NCBI RefSeq assembly: GCF_914767665.1
Contig: NC_059502.1
Span: 51,070,031 to 51,134,030, forward strand
DNA: 64,000 bases
Direction: 5' to 3'
Origin: Harmonia axyridis
Taxonomy: Eukaryota; Arthropoda; Insecta; Coleoptera; Coccinellidae
Of the stretch, positions 1 to 10,913 are shown in pieces. Each line of letters begins with the position of its first letter. Positions within the stretch are counted from its first letter, which is position 1. The notes beneath the pieces are model-generated. The model was not told the origin of the DNA, searched no databases, and saw nothing but the letters and a program-made list of their open reading frames with translations. A program made the translations under genes and the position numbers.

Positions 1-420
1 CCAAATAGAACATAAATTCAGCTTCAATATGCGGTATTACTCAAAGTTGTCATATTTGACATTCTTTTCTTATGAATTCTCGAATAAGAGTTCGAAGAAT
101 TTGATATCTATTCTATACATGGAATGAAGTAGAAAAAGAACCAAAGAACATCAAAAACTGTGTGTGTGTGTGTCTGTATAATTCACAGAAACCTTTTCGC
201 AGAATCAAATTACCTGTTCTAATATTCTTCCTCGAACACAATAAAAATGAAAAAATTGCTCCGATCCAACTCTTTTGATCTTATTTCTCAATTTATTTAC
301 CTACACTCGTCTGGATTGGATTTCCAAGGATACCATACCTGAAACAAAATAGATCCATCAGAAATTGTCTCGTAAAACTTCCCTTAATTATATCAGTCTC
401 CAGAAAGACTTCCAGTCTGA
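1..420. other. AT-rich sequence with a short (TG)n tract
   Basis: No gene is recognised. A short TG microsatellite lies near 161-175. The remainder is AT-rich without a transposon motif that I can name. Confidence 0.4.
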
Positions 421-960
421 CAGACAGTCATAAATCGGCGACTTATCTCTTCGAAAAATACATCAGCGCAGTTCGGAGGCTGCCTCTCCCAGCCGCAAAC
501 TGCAGTTAGTTCGTTAAATGGGGCGAGAGCACGATGATATTTCTGTTTTTACCCCGGTTCCGTAACTATAACGACATCCTCGACCGCCATTTCCAGCCAC
601 CAGAGTGCGCCTTGTGCTCTTGAGGTGGTTGATTTATCGTTTATGACGTTCTTGACTTATTAAACACGACTGTACAAGAGGTCCCATCGGAATTTATAAT
701 TAGATTCTGCGATGCAGTTCGCGCACCACTCGGCGATGACTGTAACGGCCGATTAACGCTGTCTTATAACTTTTCCTAACTACTTCGATACCGAGTTCGT
801 ACTGTTTTTCTTACCCCTTCTTCACGTTGAGAAAAAAATGGAATAATTACTCCACCCGGAAGTTTTCGAGGTGCCGTTCAATCAAGCGAGATTTAATTGC
901 GAACAGACCGGGGCCAAGTACCTAGTCGACAATTCCAGAAGCATTAAATTGCAGGAGATC
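420..960. other. Less AT-rich, relic-free block
   Basis: The base composition becomes visibly more GC-rich here and no transposase, LINE or inverted-repeat signature is seen. No convincing ORF is present. It ends just before the long-TIR element at 981. This may be old unique sequence, possibly conserved non-coding DNA; that is inference. Confidence 0.35.
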
Positions 961-980
961 ATTTAAAACAAACTGAGATA

Positions 981-2207
981 TACAGGGCGAGTCTTTGACT
1001 TGTACATATATTTTAACCCAAGATTCCTGAGGTCAAAAGGAATACTTTTTTCCTTTACCATTTTTTCCGATTCGGCCCGGTTAAAAAGATACAGGCTGTT
1101 GAAAATCGTTGAAAAAATTTGATTTTCGGCTATATCTCGTAAATGGTTGTATCGAAGGAAATGATTTTTGAGATATAGCTTTTTTTTGATGTGATACATC
1201 TTCTCCGAACACAAGATTCCATACGCATTCTTCTGTTTCTTTATTATGAACATTACATCCCATAAAAATACCAGAAATTCGAAGAAACCAGCTCTTAAGA
1301 GTAATTTGAACGTTCATTGAAGAATATTTGGCTAATTTGAGAAATAAAAGTATTCTTCATATTTTCTCGTACAAAGCGCCGTTTTCGAATAACTTGATCT
1401 TAAAAAAAAATTATCTGTGAAATTCAAAAAAATATTTCACATATTTCCATACTGATGGCTTCAAAAATATTGATGCATTTCAATGTTTTTATGAGATAGT
1501 TGGAACAAATCAAATGCTTCATTTCATAACAAATATCTCATAACAATAACAGTGTAAACTGTAAATGAAAATTTTAGGTTAGAACATAGATTTATCGAAC
1601 CGAACTGCTGTGTTTATATTTGGCATCACTCGAAATTTGAAATTCAAAATTTAAAACCACAAATTACTATAGTCTGTGTTAGAACTTTCACAGATGAATA
1701 TTATTTATTTGAGATTTTGAGGTTAAATGGCAATTCTTGTACGAAATGAAATAAACAACGATATCATATAAATGAAATATAATGAATGAGTGGATATGGA
1801 TATCAGAGCTAATATGGGTGGTAGCGAGCTCAATTCGTTATAATTATCGAAAATGAAATAGAAAATCAAGAGAAGAATATTTAATCTTTAGCGTCAACAA
1901 AATTGGAATAACTCATTTATTATATTATAAACACTACTTTGTTCAACAAATGGAATGTTAAACGTGAGTTTATGATGGTTTTTCTAATTTAGTAGCTTAT
2001 TTCCAAGGTTCAAAAGGTATATCTTATGCTTGAGAAAACTTCAGTCTTAAGGTTTTCAGGGGTGAATTAGCTCATCTTGAGAATTTAAAATGGCTATATC
2101 TTTTTAACAGGGCCGAATCGGAAGAAATGGAAAATGAAAAAAGTGTTTCTTTTGACCTCAAGAACCTTCGGTTAAAATAAATGTACAAGTCAAAGACTCA
2201 CCCTGTA
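981..2207. mobile_element. Non-autonomous long-TIR element with TACAGGG termini
   Basis: The left end (TACAGGGCGAGTCTTTGACT) matches the reverse complement of the right end at 2188-2207. The similarity continues inward for roughly 130 bp on each side, including the block around GATTCGGCCC and GGTTAAAAAGATA. Both ends are flanked by TA, which suggests a TA target-site duplication as in Tc1/mariner elements. The 1.2 kb interior has no long ORF, so the element looks non-autonomous. The superfamily is not certain. Related solo ends lie at 4463, 12585 and 39842. Confidence 0.75.
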
Positions 2208-2317
2208 TAAATTATAACACAGCAGCATGACATAGTAAAATTAATGATGTGACAACAAAAGCTATACGTACTGGTCGCCAAGTATCTCAAAGAAGAATTC
2301 AATACAATCGCATAATA

Positions 2318-3447
2318 GTAAATAGACGTACAACCTTGTTGCCGCCGTTTTTCTTCAGAAATTCGAGTCTTTATTGTAAAAAACTGGTTATACATTTATG
2401 ATTCAAATTATGGTCCATCATTGGCCACTACTTTTTTCCATCTTTCAAACATCGTACGAATCCAGCGTTGAAAAAACTGGTCATCTTTTGAAGCGATTTG
2501 CGAATCGATCCAATTTTTTTATATCTTCATAAGAAGTGCTGGTCAGCCAAACCGAGCGCCATTGATCGAAACAAGTGATAGTCCGATGAAGCAACGTCTG
2601 GAGAATATGGCGGGTTGAGTAGGAAATCCCATTTCAACATTTTCAAGTATGTCTTGACCACTTTCGCAATTTGTCATGCTGTAAAATCACTTTATCATGT
2701 CTTTCGTTGTATTGCGGCAGTTGGTCTTTTAATGCTCGGCTCAAACGCATTAATTGCGTTCGATACCTATCGCCTGTGATTGTTTGAACAACTCATAATA
2801 CACTACGTCGAGCTGATCCCGCCAAATACTGAGCATGACCTTGGAACCGGAATATTCGGTTTGGCCATCGACGTGGAAGCATGGCCGGGATATCCCGTTT
2901 GGGATTATCGTTATGAATCCATTTTTCGTCTTCAGCCACAATGCGATGCAGAAACCCCTTCCGTCTTTGCCGTTCAACATATCTCGGCTTCAACTCGTAC
3001 GGCACCCAATTTCCTCGTTTCTGAATCATTTCCATGACTTTCAGGTGTTATGGCTTGTTGCGTCACTCCCAATGATCCTGCCAATTCTTGTTGCGTTTAA
3101 CACGAGTCTTGATCAAGTATTGCTTTTAATTCTGCATCTTTGAAAACCTCTCCTCAGCCACCGTCAAGCTGTCTTCGACGTCAAAATCACCGTATTTGAA
3201 GCGTTGAAACCACTCTCGGCACGTTCTTTCGCTAATAGCGGCCTCACTATAGGAATTTGAGAGCATTCGATGAGCCTCATCCGAGAAAATCCTCACGATG
3301 CAGACACAAATCAACTAATATTTCGATGGCGTTATATTTACAAATACCTAAGCTTATTTTATGACATCTACGATCATTTCATTTCGACTACCACTTACCA
3401 CTACAGCTATCTATTGCAAAACGGTGGAAACAAAGTTGTAAACCTAA
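2318..3447 (-). pseudogene. Mariner (mellifera-type) transposase relic with TIRs
   Basis: Read on the minus strand, the N-terminal helix-turn-helix part is visible at 3126-3314 (motif SERTCREWFQRFKYGDFDVED). It is followed by a stretch with GNWVPYELKPR and KGFLHRIVAEDEKW (2793-3035), then SGSKVMLSIWRDQLDVVYYE (2750-2980) and a C-terminal part near 2400-2480. The frames do not join, and stop codons and frameshifts are present. The right TIR (ending CCTAA at 3447, next to TA) matches the left TIR near 2320-2350, both carrying a ...ACAAC.TTGTT.CC.CCGTTTT core. At about 1.1 kb it is slightly shorter than a usual 1.3 kb mariner. A DNA-mediated cut-and-paste element, now dead. Confidence 0.85.
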
Positions 3448-3451
3448 TATT

Positions 3452-3495
3452 TTCTCAAACAAGTTGCAAAATGGGTTCATATTCCAACACATATT
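3452..3495 (-). repeat. Fragment of the 590 bp hairpin repeat
   Basis: This 40 bp piece reads, in reverse complement, like the 3' terminal hairpin of the repeat at 10322-10913 and 60102-60699 (TGTTGGAATatGAaCCCAT..TGCAACTTG). It directly abuts the mariner right end. Confidence 0.55.
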
Positions 3496-3499
3496 TTCA

Positions 3500-4460
3500 C
3501 TAGAAAATGCAGTGTAGCATTCAGCGACCATGTTTTTTCATGTCTAAGAGATCATTCAAGAGATGGAGGGAGACCGCAATAAACAGTTCCCAGTATCTAT
3601 ATTTCTTTGGATGAGACGAATTGAGAAACTACGCAATAAGTCTTGGAACACACTAGATTTCACTTTATTAAATTTTTCGATCATTTCTACAAGATTCAAA
3701 CACTCCTGATGTTACAAAAAATCTCTACACGACTTTGTCTTCCTATTTGGGATTATGACTTCAAAGCATGCTACTACGTCCCTCACATTTTCTACTAGAG
3801 TAGATTTGTGATTTCTTTCAGTTATCACGCTCCCACTAGGTCAATAATCGAAAAATCCTAAAATAATCATTTCATCCAATATCTCCCTAAGAGAAATCTT
3901 TGCTTCTGCTGAGATTAAAAGCATACCATTTTTGAAAGTATGAACATCTAGTCTTATGTATTTTCATATGCTTATATTACGTCGAAATGAACACAGATTC
4001 GAGTCCTAAATAAAAAATATACATTCAATCTTTTTCCATCCATAATTCTCCATAATTGAGAAGCACATGAACAATATTATTATAAATACTCGTTATAACG
4101 TCATAGAACTCCTAATTAATTGTAGTTTTACCTTCTCCGTTTGTAGTTAATTTTTTATATTGATTCATCAAACCTCGCCAGCAGTATAAAATAATGTACT
4201 GCAGGCAGCTTTAACAGTAGGTATACATCCCCCAGGTTATTTACTGTTGGTTAATTTAAAATAATCGTAAATTCCATAAAACCGATTATTCAGAATTTAC
4301 AGCGCCTATTATTCCGATGGAATTAATAACGGTTATGATGAAATAATGCTGGAGGTCGAAAAGAAGTAAATGTAATATGCACTATGAAAATCTTTCCACC
4401 TGATATACCATATGCAACTAGAAGGACCAATTTTGTTTCAACAAATTTTATATCGGTGCA
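3500..4460. repeat. AT-rich interval; 3710-3845 repeated at 26020-26145
   Basis: No gene is recognised. Around 3720-3830 the order ACTTTGTCTTCC, TTGGGATTATGACTT, CACATTTTCTA and GATTTCTTTC recurs in direct orientation near 26030-26130, so this is an old dispersed repeat. The rest is anonymous AT-rich DNA. Confidence 0.45.
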
Positions 4461-4462
4461 TG

Positions 4463-4620
4463 TACAGGGTGAGCCTTGAAGTTGTACATCAAAGAAAACT
4501 ATGGATTTCTTTCATCGAAAGAATAGCTTTTTTATTTTTCAAGATTCGGCAGGTTGAAAGTTGTAAGAATTTTTTGGTTTTACAATGGGATAATGGACAT
4601 ATAACTCGATCTCTTCGATC
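4463..4620 (+). repeat. Solo left end of the TACAGGG long-TIR family
   Basis: GTACAGGGTGAGCCTTGAAG at 4463 aligns with the left end of the element at 981, and the GATTCGGCAGGTTGAAAG block farther in matches its inner TIR. No partner end is seen downstream, so this is a truncated copy. Confidence 0.6.
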
Positions 4621-4659
4621 AATGAAGTTCTATGAATTCTATTATTTATTTGGATGAAA

Positions 4660-5115
4660 TCAAATCCAGGAATAATGAAGCTGAATTTGCAGTATGTCAC
4701 ATTTTGCATATTATTACAACATCCACTGGCTCATGTGTGGGATCACGTTATAATCTATGGTATCTATTAATTTATGTAAAGTTATGTATGTTGCTGTTAG
4801 TACAATTATCAAACATAGGTTAAACTCTACCTGACACATAATCCTCTTTCTCGCTGGCCTCTCTGAATTCATTAATTATATCACCTGAATAGTAAACGAT
4901 GTTTTTCTTAGGTAATAATATTTATATTTCTCTTCGACACTTCGCTTGCCGAATATTTTATATCCTATGTTCAGTTTATTCTAGAAAAATTCCTCAATAT
5001 ATCCTTCGGCAACATTTGATTATTTCCATCTCCCATGCCTATTTGAAGCAATTATTTCTGCTTCTGATATCCTGTGTATTCATGTGTAAGGCAAATTTGA
5101 AATGGTGTGCAACAT
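4660..5115. other. Anonymous AT-rich sequence
   Basis: No ORF, repeat or RNA gene that I can support. Confidence 0.4.
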
Positions 5116-5119
5116 ATTT

Positions 5120-5715
5120 CAATAATAATAATAATAATATTTCTTTATTTAGTAAAAATTACTAGTTATAACTTCATAATAAAATTAACATAAGATATCA
5201 ACAATTTCCTGGAGGTTACATATTTGTTGCAGTTCCTTAACATATTAGGCAATTTATTATAACATATCAAACCTCTAATCAGAGTGGAACTCATTGTCAT
5301 TTCAGTGCTGAATGTATCAACAAAAAAACTATTTTGATTTCTGGTATCATACTGATGAACCTCAGAAACATATCTAATTTTCTTAGATAAATAATCTGGT
5401 AACATTTTATGTTCAATTTTGTATATGAAATCTAACGTTTTGAAATAGATTCTTTGTCTGACGGTCATCAAATTCAGTGCCTCTAACATTGACCTGATTG
5501 GTGTGCTTCTACCACATCTGAGAACCATTCTCATGTCTCTATTCAGGACTATTTGTAGTCTAGTGATGATATTCGATTTCAAATTAAATAATAGAGACGT
5601 ACAAAAATCTAAATGTGGCAGTACGATTGACCTGAACAAAAGATATCTTGTTTTTTCTGTAAAGTGGCTTATAATGTTCGTAGACTGATGGGAGAAGTGA
5701 TGATTATCTGACTCT
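5120..5715 (-). pseudogene. 5'-truncated LINE, reverse transcriptase C-terminus with 3' tail
   Basis: On the minus strand an open frame of about 180 codons carries the pattern typical of the region downstream of the RT palm in Jockey/CR1-like LINEs: LLFRSIVLPHLDFCTSLLFN, then NRDMRMVLRCGRSTPIRSML, then RQRIYFKTLDFIYKI and NKLPN. The stop codon is at about 5166, followed within 50 bp by an ATT/TTA trinucleotide tail (5121-5145), the expected 3' end of a target-primed insertion. The upstream RT palm and endonuclease are missing, so this is a dead-on-arrival copy. The exact clade is not determined. Confidence 0.8.
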
Positions 5716-5719
5716 TGTC

Positions 5720-6085
5720 ACAACGATTCGATTGCCAAGGAAACAATTTCATTGACAACCAATCTTCACTCAATGTCGAATTATGTATTTATTTATAATT
5801 CACGGACGAGCCATTTTACATTGAAAGTGAGAGAAAAACAAACGAAAGAATAAGTTCATAAAAAAGGTTAATCTAAACGCTGTTCAAAATATTTTTTAAG
5901 CTGTAAGATTGATATGTGGAAATAATCGACTTTCCTATTTGCTGATCAAGAATCGTAGTGTTTAGTTTCAGTAATAACTAGTGTTGTATCATCGTCCGTA
6001 ACTTATGAGTGGTTTATTGCTTTCTGGGACGTTTCAATAGACGTTTGCGCTTTTATTGTCTAATATGCAATTTTAATATTGCATC
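5720..6085. other. Anonymous AT-rich sequence
   Basis: No supported gene or repeat. A short TATTTATTTATA tract near 5785 could be an old LINE tail. Confidence 0.3.
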
Positions 6086-6089
6086 CTGC

Positions 6090-6175
6090 AGATCCCGCAT
6101 GGAAAATCCCGCAATTTTGATTCCGCAGAATTTCTGAGGGATCCCGCATTTGCGGGATCCAGCATTTGCTGGATT
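6090..6175. repeat. ATCCCGCA cluster with a perfect palindrome
   Basis: The octamer ATCCCGCA recurs three times (near 6092, 6108 and 6141). A perfect inverted repeat GGATCCCGCA-TT-TGCGGGATCC occupies 6139-6160, followed by an imperfect echo (CCAGCATTTGCTGG). Confidence 0.7.
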
Positions 6176-6184
6176 GGATTCTGT

Positions 6185-6590
6185 TTTTGGTTGAATCGAT
6201 CAACTTTAATTCTATTGAATTGGGATAATGAAACACCGGATTTCTAAACTAATATATTGAATTTGGCTGTACAAGTTATGTGTTTACAAGGTAACACCTA
6301 CGAGCGTACTGGTCTATGGTACCCCAATTTCCTGGGGATGTTAATCGTCGCTTTGGATTCTGCATACCAAAGCGCAATCCATGTCCCTGATTGGTCCACG
6401 TCTTCGTTCCTTGCCCTTCGATGTGACTTCAGGATGACCATATGTAGCGACAATGTGGCACCAAGGATGTTCCTGTTCTATTTTGAGCCCTCGCTGTACC
6501 TGCAGGGGTTGGTTTTCCGACCTAAATGCGTCTCTCAGAATATTCAACTGCCCGTTAAGTTTGCGTGAAATTCACTCGACACAACAGATT
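6185..6590 (+). repeat. Dispersed repeat, inverse copy at 38440-38805
   Basis: The sequence from TTTTTGGTTGAATCGATCAA through CACCGGATTTCT, GTTTACAAGGTAACA, TGATTGGTCCACGTC, CAGGATGACCATATG and CTGCCCGTTAAGTTTGCGTG is found as its reverse complement at 38440-38805. This copy carries about 40 extra bases near 6305-6345 containing a CCCC..GGGG hairpin. In the other copy the repeat overlaps the 3' end of a mariner pseudogene, so it may be a mariner 3' flank or terminal region. No coding capacity is evident. Confidence 0.75.
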
Positions 6591-6900
6591 CCCTAGATGC
6601 AACATCAGTGCGTATCATTTTTTTGATTTTCTGTTAAAAAACCCAATGAGACACCCCGATGTTACGCTGTTACGTAGTGCCGTCCAGATTTGTTACGCGT
6701 CGGTGTTACGATACGATGATTTGTTCTATGTCTGTACGCGCCTTTAGACCACTGATGAATTAATTGAAACTGACTAATTATTGTTCAAAAAAAAAAAAGA
6801 ATGATGTGTTGAAAGCTGCATCCCCGAACAAAGCAACATAAATTTTCCCTTCCAGTGAGCAGTGATGACTCTACTTCGCCACATCCGTATCACTCCCATG
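6590..6900. other. Anonymous sequence
   Basis: A plus-strand frame of 60 codons exists at 6565-6747 but resembles no family that I know. No other feature is visible. Confidence 0.3.
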
Positions 6901-7450
6901 TACGGCTGTATACCAATCAATAATGCAATTATACGAATCAATCACTCTGACATATTCCGCAACATGTTTACATAGCGAAATTGCGGAACGTACCATTCGG
7001 AAAAACAAATCGAGTTTCGACGAGTTACATCGTCACCGTAAACATTTGGATGTGGACCTGGCCGATTTCGGTACCCGAAATTTCCGCTGAGGTGGGGGGG
7101 CGAACGCTTTAATTGGTTACCGCCGATCGGGCCTATACCGCCGGCCGTTCGGAGAAGAAAGTAAACAATGTCCAAAATGAGAGTTTTCGCGTAATAATTG
7201 GCCTCATCGTTCCGGCGACCGGAATCAATTTCAAGTGGATGGTCATTGCTTATGAGCAGGACTATAATGGCAAATGTGGGGCGCCGGAGGGGAGCCTTCG
7301 TAATGCGTTTATTTTTGTATCAAGGTCGCGGAAAGACGGATGCCTGAATAATATCGAGATTTTTCGGTCACTACTTATTTTTTCAAAGGGTGACAAGACC
7401 TCGATTATTTGGCACTACAACTGCGGAATTATTACCCACACTGTATAGAA
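6900..7450. other. Less AT-rich, relic-free block
   Basis: GC-richer unique-looking DNA between AT-rich repeats. ORFs open on both strands (6942-7175 minus, 7113-7448 plus) look like composition artefacts. Candidate conserved non-coding block by inference. Confidence 0.35.
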
Positions 7451-8600
7451 TATTGCAGGGGAAAATTTCAGAATATTTCCTGAAAGATTTCATGGAATAC
7501 TTACCAGAGGTTCACTTAATATTCACGATAAGTTAAATTTTTGATCGATATATGATTATATATTCTTCGAATATAACATAAATGATTCATTAAAAAAGTA
7601 TATAATTATGTCATAAATATTTCATTTGTAATTGATGAAAAGCTTGCCTGCAATTATTTCATGAATATTTCAAAAAAGTTTCTTGCTATGTGGGTAGATA
7701 TGAAGAAAAAGTAATATTACCGTCATGAAACCTTTTATCGAAAAAAAAACAAAGTTCAATACAATATCTATATTCTGACCTAGGGGTGATTATTGAAACC
7801 GGTAAATTTTTACAGACCTAATGAAAAACTATCATTCATTCATTTTCATTTTATTTTATTGGTATAAACCGAATTAGAAAATTGTAGTACTAGTAGTATT
7901 GTGAACTGCATTAAAAAAGGCTTCCATTTGGGAAGTCAGGATCGTTCTTGTTTTACGCCATATAAATTAATTCGATTTACTAGCTGTTTGCTGAACCTGA
8001 AGAAGCATATTTCATCAAATTCAATATATTATAATATTTAACGTAATCGAACGCTTCAAAAGATCTGTTTGTATTTATCGATGGATCAGTACAAAATAAG
8101 TCAATTCAATAAATTGTATTAACAACACCTAAATCCTCAGGATCTATATGATTGTTTAACGAATCGTTGTTACATCGACATTTCCATCTACGGAAACTAG
8201 GACCAAACATCCCGAAATATTTACCACAGGGTATCGAACTACCTCACTACTAAAGTCATTATGAAAATACCACCAATCATATTATTCGATACGTCCCTAC
8301 TTAGACTAGCGTTTTTTTTTACAATAAAGAGAATAAACAGTGGATTCTTGATTGGTTTTGAGTAAGAAGTGAGCTGATTATATGATTTTTCAATATGACC
8401 CATTGTGCTTAAACAAACAGACAAAAAGATTTTGGGTGCAATGGAATTTACTCAAATGTTCAAAAGAATAACTTAATTTCGAGTAGAAACCAATTTGCAA
8501 TCCCCTGTTTACTCTCCTTGATATAAATGAGAAAAAGCCACTCTAATAGAGAAGTGCCGAAAAATGTGCCTGTTGGTCGTGTAGTAATGGCTTGAGTAGT
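7450..8600. other. Anonymous AT-rich sequence
   Basis: Very AT-rich with simple poly-A and poly-T runs. No gene, LINE or TIR signature is recognised. Confidence 0.4.
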
Positions 8601-9360
8601 TTGAGACTTTAAATATAAAATCCAAACCGGAAAAATATAGACTTCTCTCTTACAGCAAAGGAGATTTAAGATCATCAATTTGAGAAAAGATGGAGAAGAC
8701 ATACACTAGATAATAGACTCACATGGAAAAACCATATAAAATATACAATAGATAAAACAAACTCAACAATGAGCAGAATTCATTCAGATGGGGCCAAATA
8801 CGGCAAAATTCGAAACTGTGAATGGTTTGCGAGACCTCAACTAACATATGGATAGACAGCATGGAGCTACGAAGACAAAAGCCATAACGAGAAGATATAA
8901 GTGACAGAAAATCAATGTTCAAGAGCTGCAATAGATATGCCGTGGTTGTTAAAATCACCGTTTTTGAAGCGTTGAAATCACTCTCAGTTCGTTCTTTCAC
9001 TAATAGTGGCCTTACCATAGGTATTTGAGGGCATTCAATGAGCCTCAGCCGCAAATTTCTTCATATTAAAGCCGAAAACCTCCCGCGAAGATGACATTTA
9101 ATCGAAAATATCTTCAAGATGCAGACACAAATCGACTACTATTTCGATGGCGTATGTTCACAAATACCTAAGCTTATTGTATGACATCTACGATCTATTT
9201 ATTTCGACTAACACTTACCGCTACAGCCATCTATTCCAAAACGGCGGAAGCAAAGTTCTACACCTAATAAAATGGGAAACTATCACAGATTGCCCGGAAA
9301 GAAGGGCCGAAAATATTTATGGGAATGCAAGTCAACATCCAAATAAGAGCCTAAAGACTA
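8600..9360 (+). pseudogene. Jockey-like LINE RT C-terminus, split by mariner
   Basis: On the plus strand LDNRLTWKNHIKYTIDKTNS (about 8705-8765) is the signature that follows the RT palm in Jockey-clade LINEs. Then come RPQLTYG, W and ENQCSRAAIDMPW (to about 8947). After an inserted mariner fragment at 8951-9267 the reading resumes with AENIYGNASQHPNKSL (about 9305-9360), which fits the HPN-L motif near the end of Jockey ORF2. Stop codons break the frame. The element is 5'-truncated and dead. Confidence 0.7.
8951..9267 (-). mobile_element. Truncated mariner (mellifera-type), N-terminal end and TIR
   Basis: The sequence matches 3180-3447 of the other mariner copy: the segment encoding the N-terminal helix-turn-helix in reverse, followed by the same 5' untranslated region and terminal inverted repeat ending CCTAA before TA. 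The left side is cut where LINE sequence resumes. It is nested inside a Jockey-like relic and therefore younger than that LINE. Confidence 0.8.
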
Positions 9361-10000
9361 GTTGAATACAACACAGTCGAAGATGTTATTGGGAACCAAT
9401 CTATCATGAAAGAACCGAAGATCAACTAGAAAGGAACATAAATTGAGTAAAACTCAATTTGAAAGACCGGAAAGAAGAGACTCTCATATGAAAGACATAG
9501 GTCTACACAAGAACCCCACGACAAAAATCGTGAAAGAGTTAAAAAAAAAGAATCAGAATGCTAATAGGTCAATAGATGCCCGAAAACTTAAAAACTGCAG
9601 GTTTAGTGATGTTAGGTCGTACCCTTCAAGTCCCAAATTGTTCGATCGAAAAAGTATGAGAACCCTCGGTAGATAAGACATTTTTGTACATAGTATCTAC
9701 ATCGTTGTCAAACAAAAATTAGAGTGTGGTTTCTACAACTTACTTCAATGCGAATATATTTGGGTGACGAAATGGCGAATGCGCTAGTATAAAAAAATCA
9801 TCTGAGATGAAATCGTGTCAACTGTAAGCCTTCAAGTGTACAGAAACGTAAACTTTCAGTGGCACCTTTACCCAACGAACCTCGAGAGAGATTCATCACG
9901 AGGATTTTCACGAATCGGAGTGGACTGAAAAAACAACCGTCAGGCAAAAAGGAAGTCCTCCTCCCTGCAGCAGAAAATCCCCGTTAGTCTCAACGTATCT
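9360..10000. other. Anonymous sequence
   Basis: A lysine- and arginine-rich frame at 9443-9676 on the plus strand is not recognised and may be decayed LINE 3' sequence. Nothing else is supported. Confidence 0.3.
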
Positions 10001-10310
10001 GACGCCATAAATTCATTCAATAAGTCATGCTTTTCACATTGAAAAGAAGGAAAGTATAACGAATATCCCTTTCGGGAACCTACACCGATCCTCCGGTTCT
10101 CCTTGTGAGAGAGGGAGGTTTGATGACCTCGGCTCGTTTGGCCTGGTGCCATACGAGGGGCGGAAAACGGCATCGGGATATGTGTACGATACTCGCGAAC
10201 TTCATTTCATGTCAAGAATATACGATAGCATATGATGTTGAGATGGCGAGTTTAGAATTCGAGACGAGTTATGTATGCACTTATGGAATTGCAATTATGG
10301 CGTATGAACG
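10000..10310. other. Less AT-rich, relic-free block
   Basis: GC-richer block with no recognised transposon or gene, directly left of the 590 bp hairpin repeat. Confidence 0.3.
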
Positions 10311-10321
10311 AGTAGTATACA

Positions 10322-10913
10322 TTATTTTCTCTATTTCTGTATCGTAATGAGTTCATTACAGTTCTAAAAAACAGTGCTGTAATGAACTCATTACAGCATC
10401 GTTTTCAGATATATTTTTCGTTTTGTGGTTGTCTATGCTGATTTCCAATCCTATCAAATTTCAACAAACGTCAATAATTCCAATATTATATAATTTGGGG
10501 ATATAGAGAAATGATTTGCTACATATTCGCAAATTCTCATATTTCTGGTAGTGTTCAATCGATTTCGTCAGACATAATTCACGAATTTAATGTGTAATTG
10601 TAAATTATTTCTAAATTCGAAACATACGATTCATATTCAAATTCCATAATCTGTCAATTTTCGTAACAGTCACACCAACTGCCAAGATACAATACAAAAG
10701 TCACTAGGATATATAATCTGAATTTTTCATTGAATTTCGACAATATTTCGCAAAACTTGACTGAAATAGAGAAAATATCGTCTAATACTCGTTGCAGAAG
10801 GCAATTCCAACACTCATGCGTTCCAAAACTCGCTCCTTCGTCGCTCGTTTTCGAATTTCGCATTCGTGTTGGAATAGGAGCCCATTCTGCAACTTGTTTT
10901 AGAATATACTATT
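10322..10913 (+). repeat. 590 bp hairpin repeat, copy 1
   Basis: This segment matches 60102-60699 nearly base for base in direct orientation. It begins with a hairpin (ATGAGTTCATTACAG at 10347-10361 pairing perfectly with 10377-10391). It ends with a larger hairpin (10792-10892) whose arms run from TTGCAGAAGGCAATTCCAAC to GTGTTGGAATAGGAGCC..TGCAA. There is no coding frame of note. The layout suggests a non-autonomous mobile element with terminal hairpins; no target-site duplication was found. Confidence 0.8.

Noticed and set aside
2780..3143. Plus-strand frames at 2780-3037 and 2835-3143
   Set aside because: They are antisense shadows of the mariner transposase relic on the minus strand.
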